Source of the DNA: Polyangiaceae bacterium
Lineage (GTDB): Bacteria > Myxococcota_A > Polyangia > Polyangiales > Polyangiaceae
Assembly: GCA_019637265.1 (NCBI GenBank)
Contig: JAHBVY010000017.1
Span: 1-45,037, forward strand
Length of the DNA stretch: 45,037 bases
Direction: 5' to 3'
Positions 1-8,458 of the stretch are shown here, one piece after another (position 1 is the first letter of the stretch; each line of letters begins with the position of its first letter). The position numbers and the translations under genes are program-made. The notes under the pieces are model-generated. The model searched no databases, was not told where the DNA came from, and saw only the letters and a program-made list of their open reading frames with translations.

Positions 1-414
1 GTGTAGAGGTGTTGCGGCCGGATGAGGAGCTCACGTCGCCGCTCTGTGAGCCCTTCAGGGCGCTCAGGGAGTAGGGGGGCTGCGGGGTGGCGTGGGGCGA
101 TGAGGTGGCACCTTCGGTGCCTCAGCGCGCTGAAGATGCTGCGCGCGGCACTTCGGCGCGCGGCACTTCGGTGCGCTGGAGCGCGGTGCAGGCAAACCCC
201 CAAAACCCGGGGCGGCTCATCCAACGCGTGGTGCTGACGCCAGGCTACGAACAGGGCAACTTACCAATAGATAACCTCAGCGACTCGACCGCTGAGCGGC
301 TCATGAGCGCTATCGGTAGCGCGGCTCACTAATAGGGCAGCATATAAACAGCGCGGCTCACTAACAGGGCAGCGTACAAACAGGGCAACTCACCCATAGC
401 GATCGGCGAGCGGC
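1..414. other. non-coding spacer with degenerate repeats
   Basis: No convincing gene is visible here. The possible reading frames are short, rich in Arg and Ser, and look like random GC-rich frames. The stretch carries a repeated CGCGGCACTTCGG word near 145-170, one copy of the dispersed AACCCCC motif at about 183-205, and a tandem 32-bp repeat at 319-382. A related phrase, AACAGGGCAACT, appears near 250 and near 379. It lies downstream of the minus-strand gene ending at 415. Confidence 0.5.
319..382. repeat. two tandem 32-bp repeats
   Basis: Positions 319-350 and 351-382 are adjacent copies of a 32-bp unit beginning GCGCGGCTCACTAA and ending AAACA, with about three mismatches. There are no spacers, so this is a simple tandem duplication. 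It lies just past the 3' end of the gene ending at 415. Confidence 0.75.
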
Positions 415-966
415 TCAGCTCCAGAACACCTCGACCTCGCAGGTGTCGTCGTCGTCTTTGCCGCCGGCCACGGTGCGGGCGCGCACGTTGGTGCCGCCGG
501 CTAGGTGCACCACCTCCAAGCAAGAGCCGACCACCTCTTGCCACATGTTGCCGTCCCACCCGATGCAGCCCTCGAAGGTGCCGCGGATGTAGCCGCGCCG
601 CGTCTCGTGGATGACGAGCTGACCGGTGTCGTAATAGCGGTCGAAGATCTTCGGGGCGATGGAGAGCAGCGTCTCGGGTCGTAGGAGCCGGAGCAGCACT
701 CGGTAGGGCCCGTTCATGTCGTCGCGGATCGCCTGCGAGCCGATGTCCCGCGCGGGCGCCTCGCGCACCACCGCCGCGAGCACGGCGCGATACCACTCGA
801 TGGGGTACCAACCGGTGGCCACCAGCTCGCCATACTGCAAGGCGCTGGCGACGTGGCTGGGCATCACGCTGTAAGCCGCGCGCACCGCCGCCGCCCCCTT
901 CAAGGTCTCCAGCGACCGCACGAGCGAGCGGAACGCGACGCCCTTCACCCGCGGGCTAGCTGCCAC
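415..966 (-). CDS. uncharacterised protein, possibly DUF2378-like (Myxococcota)
   Basis: The protein has 183 residues and starts at a GTG. It has no signal peptide or membrane segment, so it is probably cytoplasmic. It opens with VKGVAFRSLVRSLETLKG, continues with a helical half containing GWYPIEWYRAVL near residues 52-63, and ends in an apparent beta-rich half (IHETRRGYIRGTFEGCIGW, about 115-135). This layout and size resemble the Myxococcus paralogous family DUF2378/TIGR02265, whose function is unknown to me. I recognise the pattern only by eye. Similar proteins in these genomes often sit near signalling genes, and a hybrid kinase lies 780 bp upstream. Nothing visible indicates a catalytic site. 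Confidence 0.6.
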   Translation of the reverse strand: MAASPRVKGVAFRSLVRSLETLKGAAAVRAAYSVMPSHVASALQYGELVATGWYPIEWYRAVLAAVVREAPARDIGSQAIRDDMNGPYRVLLRLLRPETLLSIAPKIFDRYYDTGQLVIHETRRGYIRGTFEGCIGWDGNMWQEVVGSCLEVVHLAGGTNVRARTVAGGKDDDDTCEVEVFWS

Positions 967-985
967 CCCGAAGCCCCCATTTCGA

Positions 986-1672
986 TCACATCACGTTGAC
1001 CGTGACGCTCAGCTTCTGCTTCTCGATCAAGCATTTGTCAGCATCACAGACGGAAAATGCCAGCGTCCCGCTGATCGTCTTCGCGCCCTTCTCGGTGGGC
1101 GTGAAGGGGATGCTCATCGTCGAGCGCTTGTCGGACACCGCCATCCCGGTGACCACCGTGGAGGGATAGCTGACGCCGCTCGGCGCTGGATCCAAGGTGA
1201 ACTTGTAAGGGTACTTGTCGTTACACTTGAACCCGCCGCGCGCCGTGAGCACCGCCGTCACCGCCGCGGGCTCGCCCGCGGTGAACTTGGACCCAGCTTG
1301 GAGCCAAGCCCCGTAGGTGTCGCTCGCAGCCTCCGCGCCCTTCGTGTCCTCCGCCGCGGGCGCGGGCTTGTCCACGTGGCCTCGAGGGATCTGACTGGCG
1401 GAGCCCGCCGCGTGCTTCGCCGGATTGGCGGGCGCGTCCGCCTCGACCTGAGCCGCGGTGGCGGGGGCTTCGGGCGCCTCGACCTTTACTTCGCCCGCTT
1501 TATCGTCAGGTGCCTTGTCCGTATCGGCGGCAGCCTTGGGCGGCTCAGCCTGGGGCACCTCCGCCGTCACAGCGGCAGGCTCCGGGGGAGCAGCGGCGGC
1601 AGGGTCGTCACAACCTCCGAGGAGGAGGCTCAGCGGCAGCCCCAACAGGGCGAGGTGGCGTGGAGAGCGCAT
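986..1672 (-). CDS. lipoprotein with Pro/Ala-rich linker and C-terminal beta domain
   Basis: The predicted lipoprotein has 228 residues. A short hydrophobic signal peptide ends in the lipobox LLGGC (Cys21). Residues 22-115 form a low-complexity Ala/Pro/Glu/Lys linker, as expected for a tether reaching away from the membrane. The C-terminal 110 residues look like a beta sandwich and contain a CDADKC motif plus another Cys (FKCND). This faintly recalls the N-terminal domain of DsbD-like proteins, which may be coincidence. I prefer the ATG at 1672 over the TTG two codons earlier because it gives a compact signal peptide. The gene ends 19 bp before the start of the next minus-strand gene at 966, so the two may be co-transcribed. 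Function is not recognised. Confidence 0.75.
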   Translation of the reverse strand: MRSPRHLALLGLPLSLLLGGCDDPAAAAPPEPAAVTAEVPQAEPPKAAADTDKAPDDKAGEVKVEAPEAPATAAQVEADAPANPAKHAAGSASQIPRGHVDKPAPAAEDTKGAEAASDTYGAWLQAGSKFTAGEPAAVTAVLTARGGFKCNDKYPYKFTLDPAPSGVSYPSTVVTGMAVSDKRSTMSIPFTPTEKGAKTISGTLAFSVCDADKCLIEKQKLSVTVNVM

Positions 1673-1742
1673 GCCCAACTGATAGCACGCCGATCGGGGG
1701 GTGAATCTGAACAGATCTTCAGCAGCTCACGATTCTGCCTGA

Positions 1743-4295
1743 CTAGCCTGCGTGCGCCGCTGGGAGCGCGGCGGCGTCGAGCACCCGCCGCACCACCCGC
1801 GCCAGCTCCTGCGCGTCGTAGGGCTTGGCGAGCACCGCGGCGAAGCCGTCAGCCTCCGTGTGCGGATCCACCTCATAGCCCGTCACCAGGATGACCGGTG
1901 TGGTGATCTGACGCGCCTTCAGCTCCGCCATCAGCCGCCGGCCGCCGATGCCCGGCATCACCGCATCCGTCAGGATGAGATCGAACGCTTGCTCCGCGCG
2001 CGACGCCCGCTCGAGCGCCTCGGCGCCCGACCACGCCAGCGTGACGCGGTAGCCACAAGCCTCGAGCACCGCCTTGGCCGCCATCAGCGGCGCGTCGCGA
2101 TCGTCCACCACCAGCACCCGCTCGCTGCCGCGTGGTAAGTGGTCAGTACGACTGACCTCGAGCTCGCCCGGATCGGCCGCGCGCGCCGGGAGGTAGAGCG
2201 ACACCGTGGTGCCGCGGCCCACGAGGCTCGACACCGTGGCCCAACCACCCTGCTCCTTCATGCTCGCGTAGACCATCGCGAGGCCGAGGCCGGTGCCCTC
2301 CCCCGCCGCCTTGGTGGTGAAGAAGGGCTCGAACACGCGGGACTGGAGCTCGCTCGGGATCCCCTCACCCGTGTCCGTCACGCTGAGCACCACGAAGGCG
2401 CCTGGCTGCGTGCGCGCGCTCGCCGCGGTCAGCTCGGTGACGCGCATCTTCAGCTCCAGCTGTCCCCCCTCGGGCATCGCGTCGCGCGCGTTGAGCGCCA
2501 AGTTGATGAGCGCCTGCTCGAGCTGACCGCCGTCCCCCAGGATGCACAGCGGCTCATCTTGGATGTCGACGCTGATGCGGATCGTCTCCGGGATGCTCCG
2601 CTCCAGCAGCTTCGCGGCGCGCCGGATCACCTCCGCGGGGCGCATCGGGCCCATGCGCGCCTCACGCCGCCGAGACAGGGCGAGGAGCCGCTGAGTGAGC
2701 TCCGCGGCTTGCCACATCGACTGCTCCACGTGCTCGAGGTGCGCGTCCACCTCCGTGGCGCGCGACTTCAGCCGCGCCAGCGACACACCGGCGAGCATGG
2801 CGGTGAGCAGGTTGTTGAAGTCGTGCGCCAGGCCCCCAGCGAGCCCGCCCACCGCCTCCATCTTCTGCACCTCGACCAGCTGCTTCAGCAGCATGTGCTG
2901 CTCGGTGCCGTCAGCTACCAAGACCAACGCGCCGCCCTTCTCGAGCGGCGCCACGCTGAGCTGGATGTGGCGCTGGAGCTCGCTCGGGAGGTGATCGCGC
3001 GCGCCGGCGTGGCCCGGCTCCGGCGCCGCGAGGGTGTGCTCCGTCACGCTGCGCTCACGCCGGCGCATGGCGTGACGGATCTGCTCCGCCACCCCCGAGC
3101 CCACCCACTCCTCACCTTGCAGCAAATCCGTGCTGCCGCCGTTCGTGAGCTGACCCAGGCGCCGATTGCAGATCGCCACGCGACCGCCGTCCTGGATGTA
3201 GGCGATGCCGATCGGCGCGTCGTCGAGCAAGGCCCGCAGGCGCCGCTCCTCGCGGCGCACCTCGCGCACCAACGAGCGCAAGAGCTCCGAGTTACCCCAG
3301 GCGCGCATCCCCATGAAGAGCGCCAACATCACGCCAGCGCCGACGAGCAGCGGCATCAGGTCCGCTGTCCATTGGTCGTGGTAGATGAAGCCGACCCCCG
3401 TCAGCCCGAGCACCCCGGTGGAGGGGATGAGCGCGTCCCAAGAGGAGAGCTCGGGGCGCTGGGAGGGGACACCTTCCGCCAGCCAGTCCGCCTCGTAAGC
3501 CGCCCAGATCAAGAGGCAGAACGCGATCAACCACACGACGTCGATGACGTGCCCCGTTTGGTAGGTGTGCGTCAGCAGCGAGTGGCCGTACAGCGTGTCG
3601 ACCACCGCGAGCGACGCCACCGCGACGAGCTGGATCGTCACCACGCGCCTACGCGAGCCCCAGCGGTGCTGCCAGAGACAAGTGAGCCCGAACATCAACG
3701 CGCAGAGGCGCAGGATGGGGTAGGCCACCGCGACCGCGGTGTAAGTGAATGACTCCCCCGCGAGCGACGCCGGGCGATAGAGGATCATCGCGCCCACCAT
3801 CAGGCACACGCTGAGCGTCACCCCCAGGTCACCCACCTGCTTGATGGTGAGCGGCGCGCTCGGCACCGACCGCTTCTGGTACCAGAACCCCGCGACGAAC
3901 ATCGGGCTGCTCAAGAGGAACAGGGCGTCGCTCGCGCGCGGGAACGGCACCATCACCCGCTCCACCAGCTCCAGGTAGTTCCAGATGAGCATGCCGAGCA
4001 GCCACACGAAGGCGGCGCCGCCGAAGCACAGCCAACCCCGGCGCTCCGAGCCTCGCTTGCGAGAGGCGGTGTCGAAGCACTTGGCCGCCGCGAGCAGGCT
4101 CGCCCAAGTCCAGCCGAGATCGGACCACCACGTCACCCAGCGCGGCTCATGCCGGAGCAGCAGCACGCCCGAGTGGAACACCGCGGCCGCCAGGCACAGC
4201 ACGAGCACCACCCGCCAGCGCCTGCGCGTGACCCGCGCGCCATCAGGCCCGGTGGTGCCAGACGAGCTGACGCGAGGGGAGCCGGGTTCGTTCAA
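1743..4295 (-). CDS. multi-TM hybrid sensor histidine kinase with receiver domain
   Basis: The protein has 850 residues. Residues 25-330 hold about nine hydrophobic segments forming an integral membrane sensor. A PAS-like region follows at 345-460. The HisKA motif [12 protein letters not shown] has its phospho-accepting His at 491. The HATPase domain shows an N box ([10 protein letters not shown], about 598), DTGEGIP and [12 protein letters not shown]. The C-terminal receiver (725-840) has an acidic pair at 731-732, the phospho-acceptor Asp777 (ILTDAVM) and Lys824 (LAKPYD). The kinase should autophosphorylate and pass phosphate to its own receiver. No output gene is adjacent, and the signal cannot be inferred. 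The start is a TTG with no clear ribosome binding site. It lies 180 bp downstream of rsmE on the same strand. Confidence 0.93.
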   Translation of the reverse strand: MNEPGSPRVSSSGTTGPDGARVTRRRWRVVLVLCLAAAVFHSGVLLLRHEPRWVTWWSDLGWTWASLLAAAKCFDTASRKRGSERRGWLCFGGAAFVWLLGMLIWNYLELVERVMVPFPRASDALFLLSSPMFVAGFWYQKRSVPSAPLTIKQVGDLGVTLSVCLMVGAMILYRPASLAGESFTYTAVAVAYPILRLCALMFGLTCLWQHRWGSRRRVVTIQLVAVASLAVVDTLYGHSLLTHTYQTGHVIDVVWLIAFCLLIWAAYEADWLAEGVPSQRPELSSWDALIPSTGVLGLTGVGFIYHDQWTADLMPLLVGAGVMLALFMGMRAWGNSELLRSLVREVRREERRLRALLDDAPIGIAYIQDGGRVAICNRRLGQLTNGGSTDLLQGEEWVGSGVAEQIRHAMRRRERSVTEHTLAAPEPGHAGARDHLPSELQRHIQLSVAPLEKGGALVLVADGTEQHMLLKQLVEVQKMEAVGGLAGGLAHDFNNLLTAMLAGVSLARLKSRATEVDAHLEHVEQSMWQAAELTQRLLALSRRREARMGPMRPAEVIRRAAKLLERSIPETIRISVDIQDEPLCILGDGGQLEQALINLALNARDAMPEGGQLELKMRVTELTAASARTQPGAFVVLSVTDTGEGIPSELQSRVFEPFFTTKAAGEGTGLGLAMVYASMKEQGGWATVSSLVGRGTTVSLYLPARAADPGELEVSRTDHLPRGSERVLVVDDRDAPLMAAKAVLEACGYRVTLAWSGAEALERASRAEQAFDLILTDAVMPGIGGRRLMAELKARQITTPVILVTGYEVDPHTEADGFAAVLAKPYDAQELARVVRRVLDAAALPAAHAG

Positions 4296-4475
4296 GCGCA
4301 GGCTAGTATCAGCGCGGCGGCGCGCGGCGCCAAGGCCGAATCCGGGCGCGAGCCTGCTCGGCTCATCGCAGGGCAGCCAAAAATCCGATGCCAGTGCGTC
4401 GAGCTGCCACGGGCGTTTCCTTCTGAGAAACGACAGGCGGCCACCAGCGGCTCACTGCGCGCGCTCAGTCGGCGC

Positions 4476-5192
4476 TCACAGCAGATCGGGGCGCAGCCGC
4501 CCCAGCGCCACCGGGACGACTGTTTCCACACGCAAAATGCGAGGCCCGAGGGCGTGAGCGATGAAGCCGCTCGCCTGGAGCAAGGAGAGCTCGAAGGGGA
4601 TGAAGCCGCCCTCGGGGCCGATCACCAAGGTGGCGAAGCCAGGCAGGGCGGTGAGGTGAGGCGCCTCAGAGCTCGGGTGCAAGAGCAGCCGGTGGCCTTC
4701 AGCCTGGCTCAGGCGGTCTTCGACGAAGGGGCGAAACCCGCGCGCAAAATCGACGCGCGGCAGCAAGGTGTCGCGCGCCTGCTCGAGGCCGAGCAGGAGC
4801 TGCTCGCGGATGAACGCGGGCGCGAGGCGATGGTTCTGCCAGTAGCTTGCCTCCACCCGCGCGGCGTTCATCAAGGTGAGGCGCTTCACCCCCAGGCAGG
4901 CCACATCGCGCAGCAGGCGGCCCAGCACCTTGGGGCGCGGCAAGGCGAGCACCAAGTGCACGCCCAGATCGGCCGGAGGGGCGCCGCTCCACACGAGCGA
5001 CAGCTCCACGCCCGAGTCATCGAGCGTCTCCACCCGCCCTTCACCCACCGGGCCGTCCACCACCCCCACCCGAAGCTGCCGTCCCACGCTGGCCCGGTGG
5101 ACCCGCCGCACGTGCTCGGCGCGGCGCCCGGTGACGCGCGCGAGCCGCCGATCGTGAGACAGCTCATCGGGGTGGAGCAGCAGCAGGTTCAA
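4476..5192 (-). CDS. rsmE: 16S rRNA (uracil-1498-N3)-methyltransferase RsmE
   Basis: RsmE is a SPOUT-class enzyme that methylates N3 of U1498 in 16S rRNA using S-adenosylmethionine. The 238-residue length fits the family. The N-terminal PUA-like part contains RRAEHVRRVHRASVGRQLRV. The SPOUT part shows LVLALPRPKVLGRLLRDVACLGVKRL and the diagnostic knot loop LVIGPEGGFIPFEL, followed by LGPRILRVETVVPVALG near the C terminus. The start codon is TTG. It is a housekeeping gene next to a sensor kinase, with no sign of functional linkage. Confidence 0.95.
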   Translation of the reverse strand: MNLLLLHPDELSHDRRLARVTGRRAEHVRRVHRASVGRQLRVGVVDGPVGEGRVETLDDSGVELSLVWSGAPPADLGVHLVLALPRPKVLGRLLRDVACLGVKRLTLMNAARVEASYWQNHRLAPAFIREQLLLGLEQARDTLLPRVDFARGFRPFVEDRLSQAEGHRLLLHPSSEAPHLTALPGFATLVIGPEGGFIPFELSLLQASGFIAHALGPRILRVETVVPVALGRLRPDLL

Positions 5193-5349
5193 GCGCGCGC
5201 TCGTTCGCAGGGCAGCACCGCTCCGTCAAGCGAGCGACGTGCGATGCCCTGAGCACGACGTCAGCGAGCGAGCAGAGCCACCACGTGCCACCGAGACCGA
5301 GATCCAGTAGCCTACGCGCCCGACCCACGCCGCCTCGAAGGAGCCCCTC

Positions 5350-7449
5350 ATGCGACGCCTCGCCCTCACCTCGCTGCTCTTGGTGTTAGCTGCCGCCACC
5401 TCCCCCGCCTGCGGTGGCGATGACGACCCCGCGGGCGCGGGTGGTACGGGTGGCACCGCGGGCGTGGGCGGCACCGGCGGCACCGGCGGTCAGATCGACC
5501 CCGACGCGCCAGCGCTGCTCGGCCAAGACTGCGACCCCATCAGCACCCACTGCGGGTTCCCGTTCCCGAGCGACGTCTACCTGGTGGACGACGCCGGCAC
5601 GCCTTCGGGTAAGCGGGTGCGCTTCGGGCGCACCACGCTGCCGCGCTTCGCCTTCGGCCCCTCGATGGACCCGGCGCTGTGGGCGGAGCTCGACGGCTTC
5701 TCTCCCGGCCAAGCGCCGATGGCCTACTTCCCTCGCGTCTCTCCGGATGGCTTCCCCACCCCCGAGTCCATCCCCGAGTCGCTGGCTGACGAGGCGCGCA
5801 CCATCCTCATCGAGGCCGACACCGGCCGCCGCATCCCGCACTGGGTGGACGTGGATCACTCCACGCGCTTCAACGGACTGAACGACCTCGATGATGAGCG
5901 CGCCTTCATGATCCGCCCCGCGGTGCACCTGAAGCACGGCACGCGCTACGTCGTCGCGGTGCGCGGGCTGCGCGACTACGATGGCGCGTTGATCGAGCCG
6001 AGCCCGGTGTTCCAAGCGCTGCGCGACGGCACCGAATCGAGTGAGCCCTCGGTGGGCCTCCGCCGCGATCACTACGCGCGGCTGTTCGGCGAGCTCGAGG
6101 CGGCGGGCATCGCGAAGGACGATCTGCAGCTCGCCTGGGACTACACCACCGCCAGCCGCGAGAACACCACCGGCAAGCTCATCCGCATGCGCGATCTCGC
6201 GCTCGAGGCCGTGGGGGCCGATGGTCCCGAGTTCGTCGTGAAGTCGGTGGAGGACGACCCGAACCCTCACATCAAGCACCGGGTGACGCTCACCATGCAG
6301 ACCCCGCTGTTCCTGAACCACGCGCGGAACTACGACGTGGACGATCCAGAGCAAGCCGCCTTCCACCTCGACGCGGAGGGTCGCGTCGCTCCCAACGGGA
6401 TGATGGAGTTCGACGTGCTGGTGCACATCCCCCACGCCGTCGACGATGGTCAGCCCCTGGGTCTACTCCAGAACGGCCATGGGCTGTTCGGTCGCAAGAC
6501 GGAGGGACAGAACGGCTACCTCGCGGCGACGGCGAACGGCTACGGTTGGCTCGCGTTCGCCACGGACCTCTTCGGCTTCTCCGAGCACGACGTGCCGCTC
6601 GCGATCAACGCGCTCGGCGGCGACCCACACCTGCTCTCGAGCTTCGTCGCGCGGCAACACCAAGGTCACGTCAACCAGCTGACCGCGATGCGCATGATGA
6701 TGGGGCGCGTCGCGCGGGACGGCATCCAGGATGGTGGGCGCACCTTACTGCCGCCCGGCGCGGTGGACCCGAGCCTCCGCGCGTACCGCGGGGACAGCCA
6801 GGGCGGCATCATGGGCGCCGTCTACATGACGATCTCCACCGACGTCACGCGTGGGCTCCTGGGCGAGACGGGCTTCCCCTACAACCTGCTCTTGAACCGC
6901 AGCGTGGACTGGCCCGGCTATGGCCTCGTCCTGGGCGCGGCGACGGAGACGGGGCTCGACGTGCAGCTAGTGCTCGGCCTGATCCAGATGCTGTGGGACC
7001 AGACGGAGCCGAGCGGCTACGTGAACTACCTCGCGAGCGACACCCTGCCCGGCACCCCGGCGCACCGCGTGCTGATCCACTCCGCCATCGGTGATCATCA
7101 AGTGAGCACCTACGCGGCGCAGCTGATGGCGCGCAGCATCGGCGCCAAGAACCTGCTCTCGAGCGACGGCAAGCTGCCGCGCGCGACGTGGGGCATCGAC
7201 TCGGCGAGCGGCCCCATCACGGAGGGCTCGGTGCTGGTCGAGTTCGACTTCAACCTGGCCCCGGAGCCGCTCACGAACGTACCGGCGACTGACGGTTGTG
7301 ATCCTCACGACCGCGTGCGGGTGCTCACCCCAGCGTACGAGATGCAGGACCGGTTCTTCCGCACCGGCGCCATCGACGCCACCTGTGACGGCGTGTGCAA
7401 CTGCGACGGCCCGGGCGCCGAGGATGGCTGCGCCGCCACCTGCAACTGA
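5350..7449 (+). CDS. secreted alpha/beta-hydrolase-like lipoprotein
   Basis: The lipoprotein has 699 residues, with signal peptide and lipobox TSPAC (Cys21). A Gly/Thr-rich linker follows to about residue 48. The body resembles large extracellular lipase-like hydrolases. QNGHGLFG (about 374-381) looks like an oxyanion-region strand, and YRGDSQGGIMG gives a nucleophile-elbow Ser at 483. GDHQVST near 582 could supply the acidic residue and sits in the usual place. The catalytic His is not identified. The tail has seven Cys in about 30 residues (CDGVCNCDGPGAEDGCAATC). An AAGGAG ribosome binding site at 5338-5343 sits 6 nt before the ATG and supports this start. The substrate is unknown. It is probably an outer-membrane or surface hydrolase. 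Confidence 0.8.
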   Translation: MRRLALTSLLLVLAAATSPACGGDDDPAGAGGTGGTAGVGGTGGTGGQIDPDAPALLGQDCDPISTHCGFPFPSDVYLVDDAGTPSGKRVRFGRTTLPRFAFGPSMDPALWAELDGFSPGQAPMAYFPRVSPDGFPTPESIPESLADEARTILIEADTGRRIPHWVDVDHSTRFNGLNDLDDERAFMIRPAVHLKHGTRYVVAVRGLRDYDGALIEPSPVFQALRDGTESSEPSVGLRRDHYARLFGELEAAGIAKDDLQLAWDYTTASRENTTGKLIRMRDLALEAVGADGPEFVVKSVEDDPNPHIKHRVTLTMQTPLFLNHARNYDVDDPEQAAFHLDAEGRVAPNGMMEFDVLVHIPHAVDDGQPLGLLQNGHGLFGRKTEGQNGYLAATANGYGWLAFATDLFGFSEHDVPLAINALGGDPHLLSSFVARQHQGHVNQLTAMRMMMGRVARDGIQDGGRTLLPPGAVDPSLRAYRGDSQGGIMGAVYMTISTDVTRGLLGETGFPYNLLLNRSVDWPGYGLVLGAATETGLDVQLVLGLIQMLWDQTEPSGYVNYLASDTLPGTPAHRVLIHSAIGDHQVSTYAAQLMARSIGAKNLLSSDGKLPRATWGIDSASGPITEGSVLVEFDFNLAPEPLTNVPATDGCDPHDRVRVLTPAYEMQDRFFRTGAIDATCDGVCNCDGPGAEDGCAATCN

Positions 7450-7467
7450 GCTCACCGCGCCCTAGAA

Positions 7468-7481
7468 TTTCCGTGAGGAAT
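7468..7481. repeat. iterated palindrome WWTCC-N4-GGAWW (first of 13 sites)
   Basis: This is an inverted motif with AT flanks, here TTTCCGTGAGGAAT. Exact matches also start at 13970, 17933, 19301, 19748, 21811, 24586, 28279, 29221, 36726, 38235, 42274 and 44433. The arms are TCC/GGA with two A/T bases outside, and the four-base centre varies. Ten of the sites are inside genes. Near matches lie at about 4515, 10979, 32859 and 42009. The function is unknown. Confidence 0.75.
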
Positions 7482-7555
7482 TTGACTCTTCGGGCGTTCA
7501 GCGGACAGCGAAGCCCGGCCCCTGGCTCTCGACCTCGATTGGACCAAGTATCTCC

Positions 7556-8374
7556 GTGAGGCATTTTATCTCAGCGCTCGGGTGCGCGCTCTCGCTGGGG
7601 GCGCTCCCCGTGGTCACGAGCTGCGGCTCAGGCAGTGAGCCTGACGGAGGCGCGGGTGGCAGCGCGGGGCAAGCGGGCGCAGGTGTTGGCGCGCTGGGCG
7701 GGAGCGCGGGGCAAGCGGGTGGGGCTGCGGGCGCAGCGGGGGTGGGTGGGTCGCACGGGGGGGTCGCAGGTTTGGGGGTTGGGGGGGCTCAGGGGATCGG
7801 TGGGGCTGCCGGGTGTGACGGCTCAACGCCGTTCGCCGTGCGCGCCGTGAGCCACGAGTTCGGCGTCGGGCAGACCCATGGTCAGGCTAGCTTTCCAGCG
7901 CCGGTGCTGGGGCCACCGCGCGGCGGTGGGTGCTGCCAAGGCTCGCTCGACGTCACCTCGCTCGGGCTCGGAGGCTGGGTGATCTTGGAGATGGGGGACA
8001 CCATCGTCGACGGCCCAGGGCCTGACTTCCTGGTGTTCGAGAACGCCTTCGAGCACTCGGGCGGCGTCTTCGCGGAGCCGGCGACCGTGGCCGTGAGTCA
8101 CGACGGCGAGCAGTGGCTCGAGTTCCCTTGCACCGCTAGCGAGCCACCCTGGGGCGCCTGCGCCGGGGTGAGCCCGGTGTACGCCAACGCCGACACCAAC
8201 AGCCTCGACCCAACGGATCCAACCGTGGCCGGTGGGGACGCCTACGATCTCGCGGCGGTGGGCCTCACGGAGGCGCGCTTCGTCAAGATCACCGATCGCG
8301 CGGACATCACGAGCACGGTGTTCGACTTGGACGCGGTGGCGGTGGTGAACGGCGCCTGTTCGGGGCGCGAATGA
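7556..8374 (+). CDS. cell-surface lipoprotein, FEN(P/A)F-type family
   Basis: The protein has 272 residues and a GTG start. A signal peptide ends at lipobox VTSC (Cys23). A Gly/Ala/Ser/Val linker runs to about residue 85 before the folded domain. That domain carries phrases I associate with a recurrent delta-proteobacterial and myxobacterial surface family: VLGPPRGGGCCQGSLDV, then LEMGDTIVDGPGPDFLVFEN, then ARFVKITDRAD near the C terminus. The role is unknown; the fold is probably an all-beta, discoidin-like sandwich. The GTG lies within a near match to the iterated TCC-N4-GGA palindrome, so translation initiation and the motif overlap. The gene follows the hydrolase lipoprotein by 106 bp. 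Confidence 0.8.
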   Translation: MRHFISALGCALSLGALPVVTSCGSGSEPDGGAGGSAGQAGAGVGALGGSAGQAGGAAGAAGVGGSHGGVAGLGVGGAQGIGGAAGCDGSTPFAVRAVSHEFGVGQTHGQASFPAPVLGPPRGGGCCQGSLDVTSLGLGGWVILEMGDTIVDGPGPDFLVFENAFEHSGGVFAEPATVAVSHDGEQWLEFPCTASEPPWGACAGVSPVYANADTNSLDPTDPTVAGGDAYDLAAVGLTEARFVKITDRADITSTVFDLDAVAVVNGACSGRE

Positions 8375-8380
8375 TTGGGT

Positions 8381-8408
8381 GTGGGGGCGAATGATTATTC
8401 GCCCCCAC
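8381..8408. repeat. 28-bp REP-like hairpin, GTGG-headed
   Basis: This is a perfect 12-bp inverted repeat, GTGGGGGCGAAT, with loop GATT. It has the same architecture as the 28-bp hairpins at 21833-21860 and 24607-24634. It lies between the stop at 8374 and the start at 8459, so it may also act as a transcript-end hairpin. Confidence 0.85.
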
Positions 8409-8458
8409 GGGCATGGCCATTCCCCCGATACCCCGGGCCCAGTGCTAGCCTCCCCAAG

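Noticed and set aside
319..382. Possible CRISPR-like repeats
   Set aside because: Only two adjacent 32-bp copies, with no spacers and no cas genes nearby; simple tandem duplication.
2139..3752. Long open frame on the plus strand opposite the hybrid kinase
   Set aside because: His/Arg/Leu-rich translation with no domain; a GC-rich shadow of the kinase gene, whose own frame has all catalytic motifs.
8375..8458. Upstream extension of the transglutaminase-like gene
   Set aside because: It would translate the 28-bp hairpin and place residues ahead of the signal peptide; the GTG at 8459 is better.
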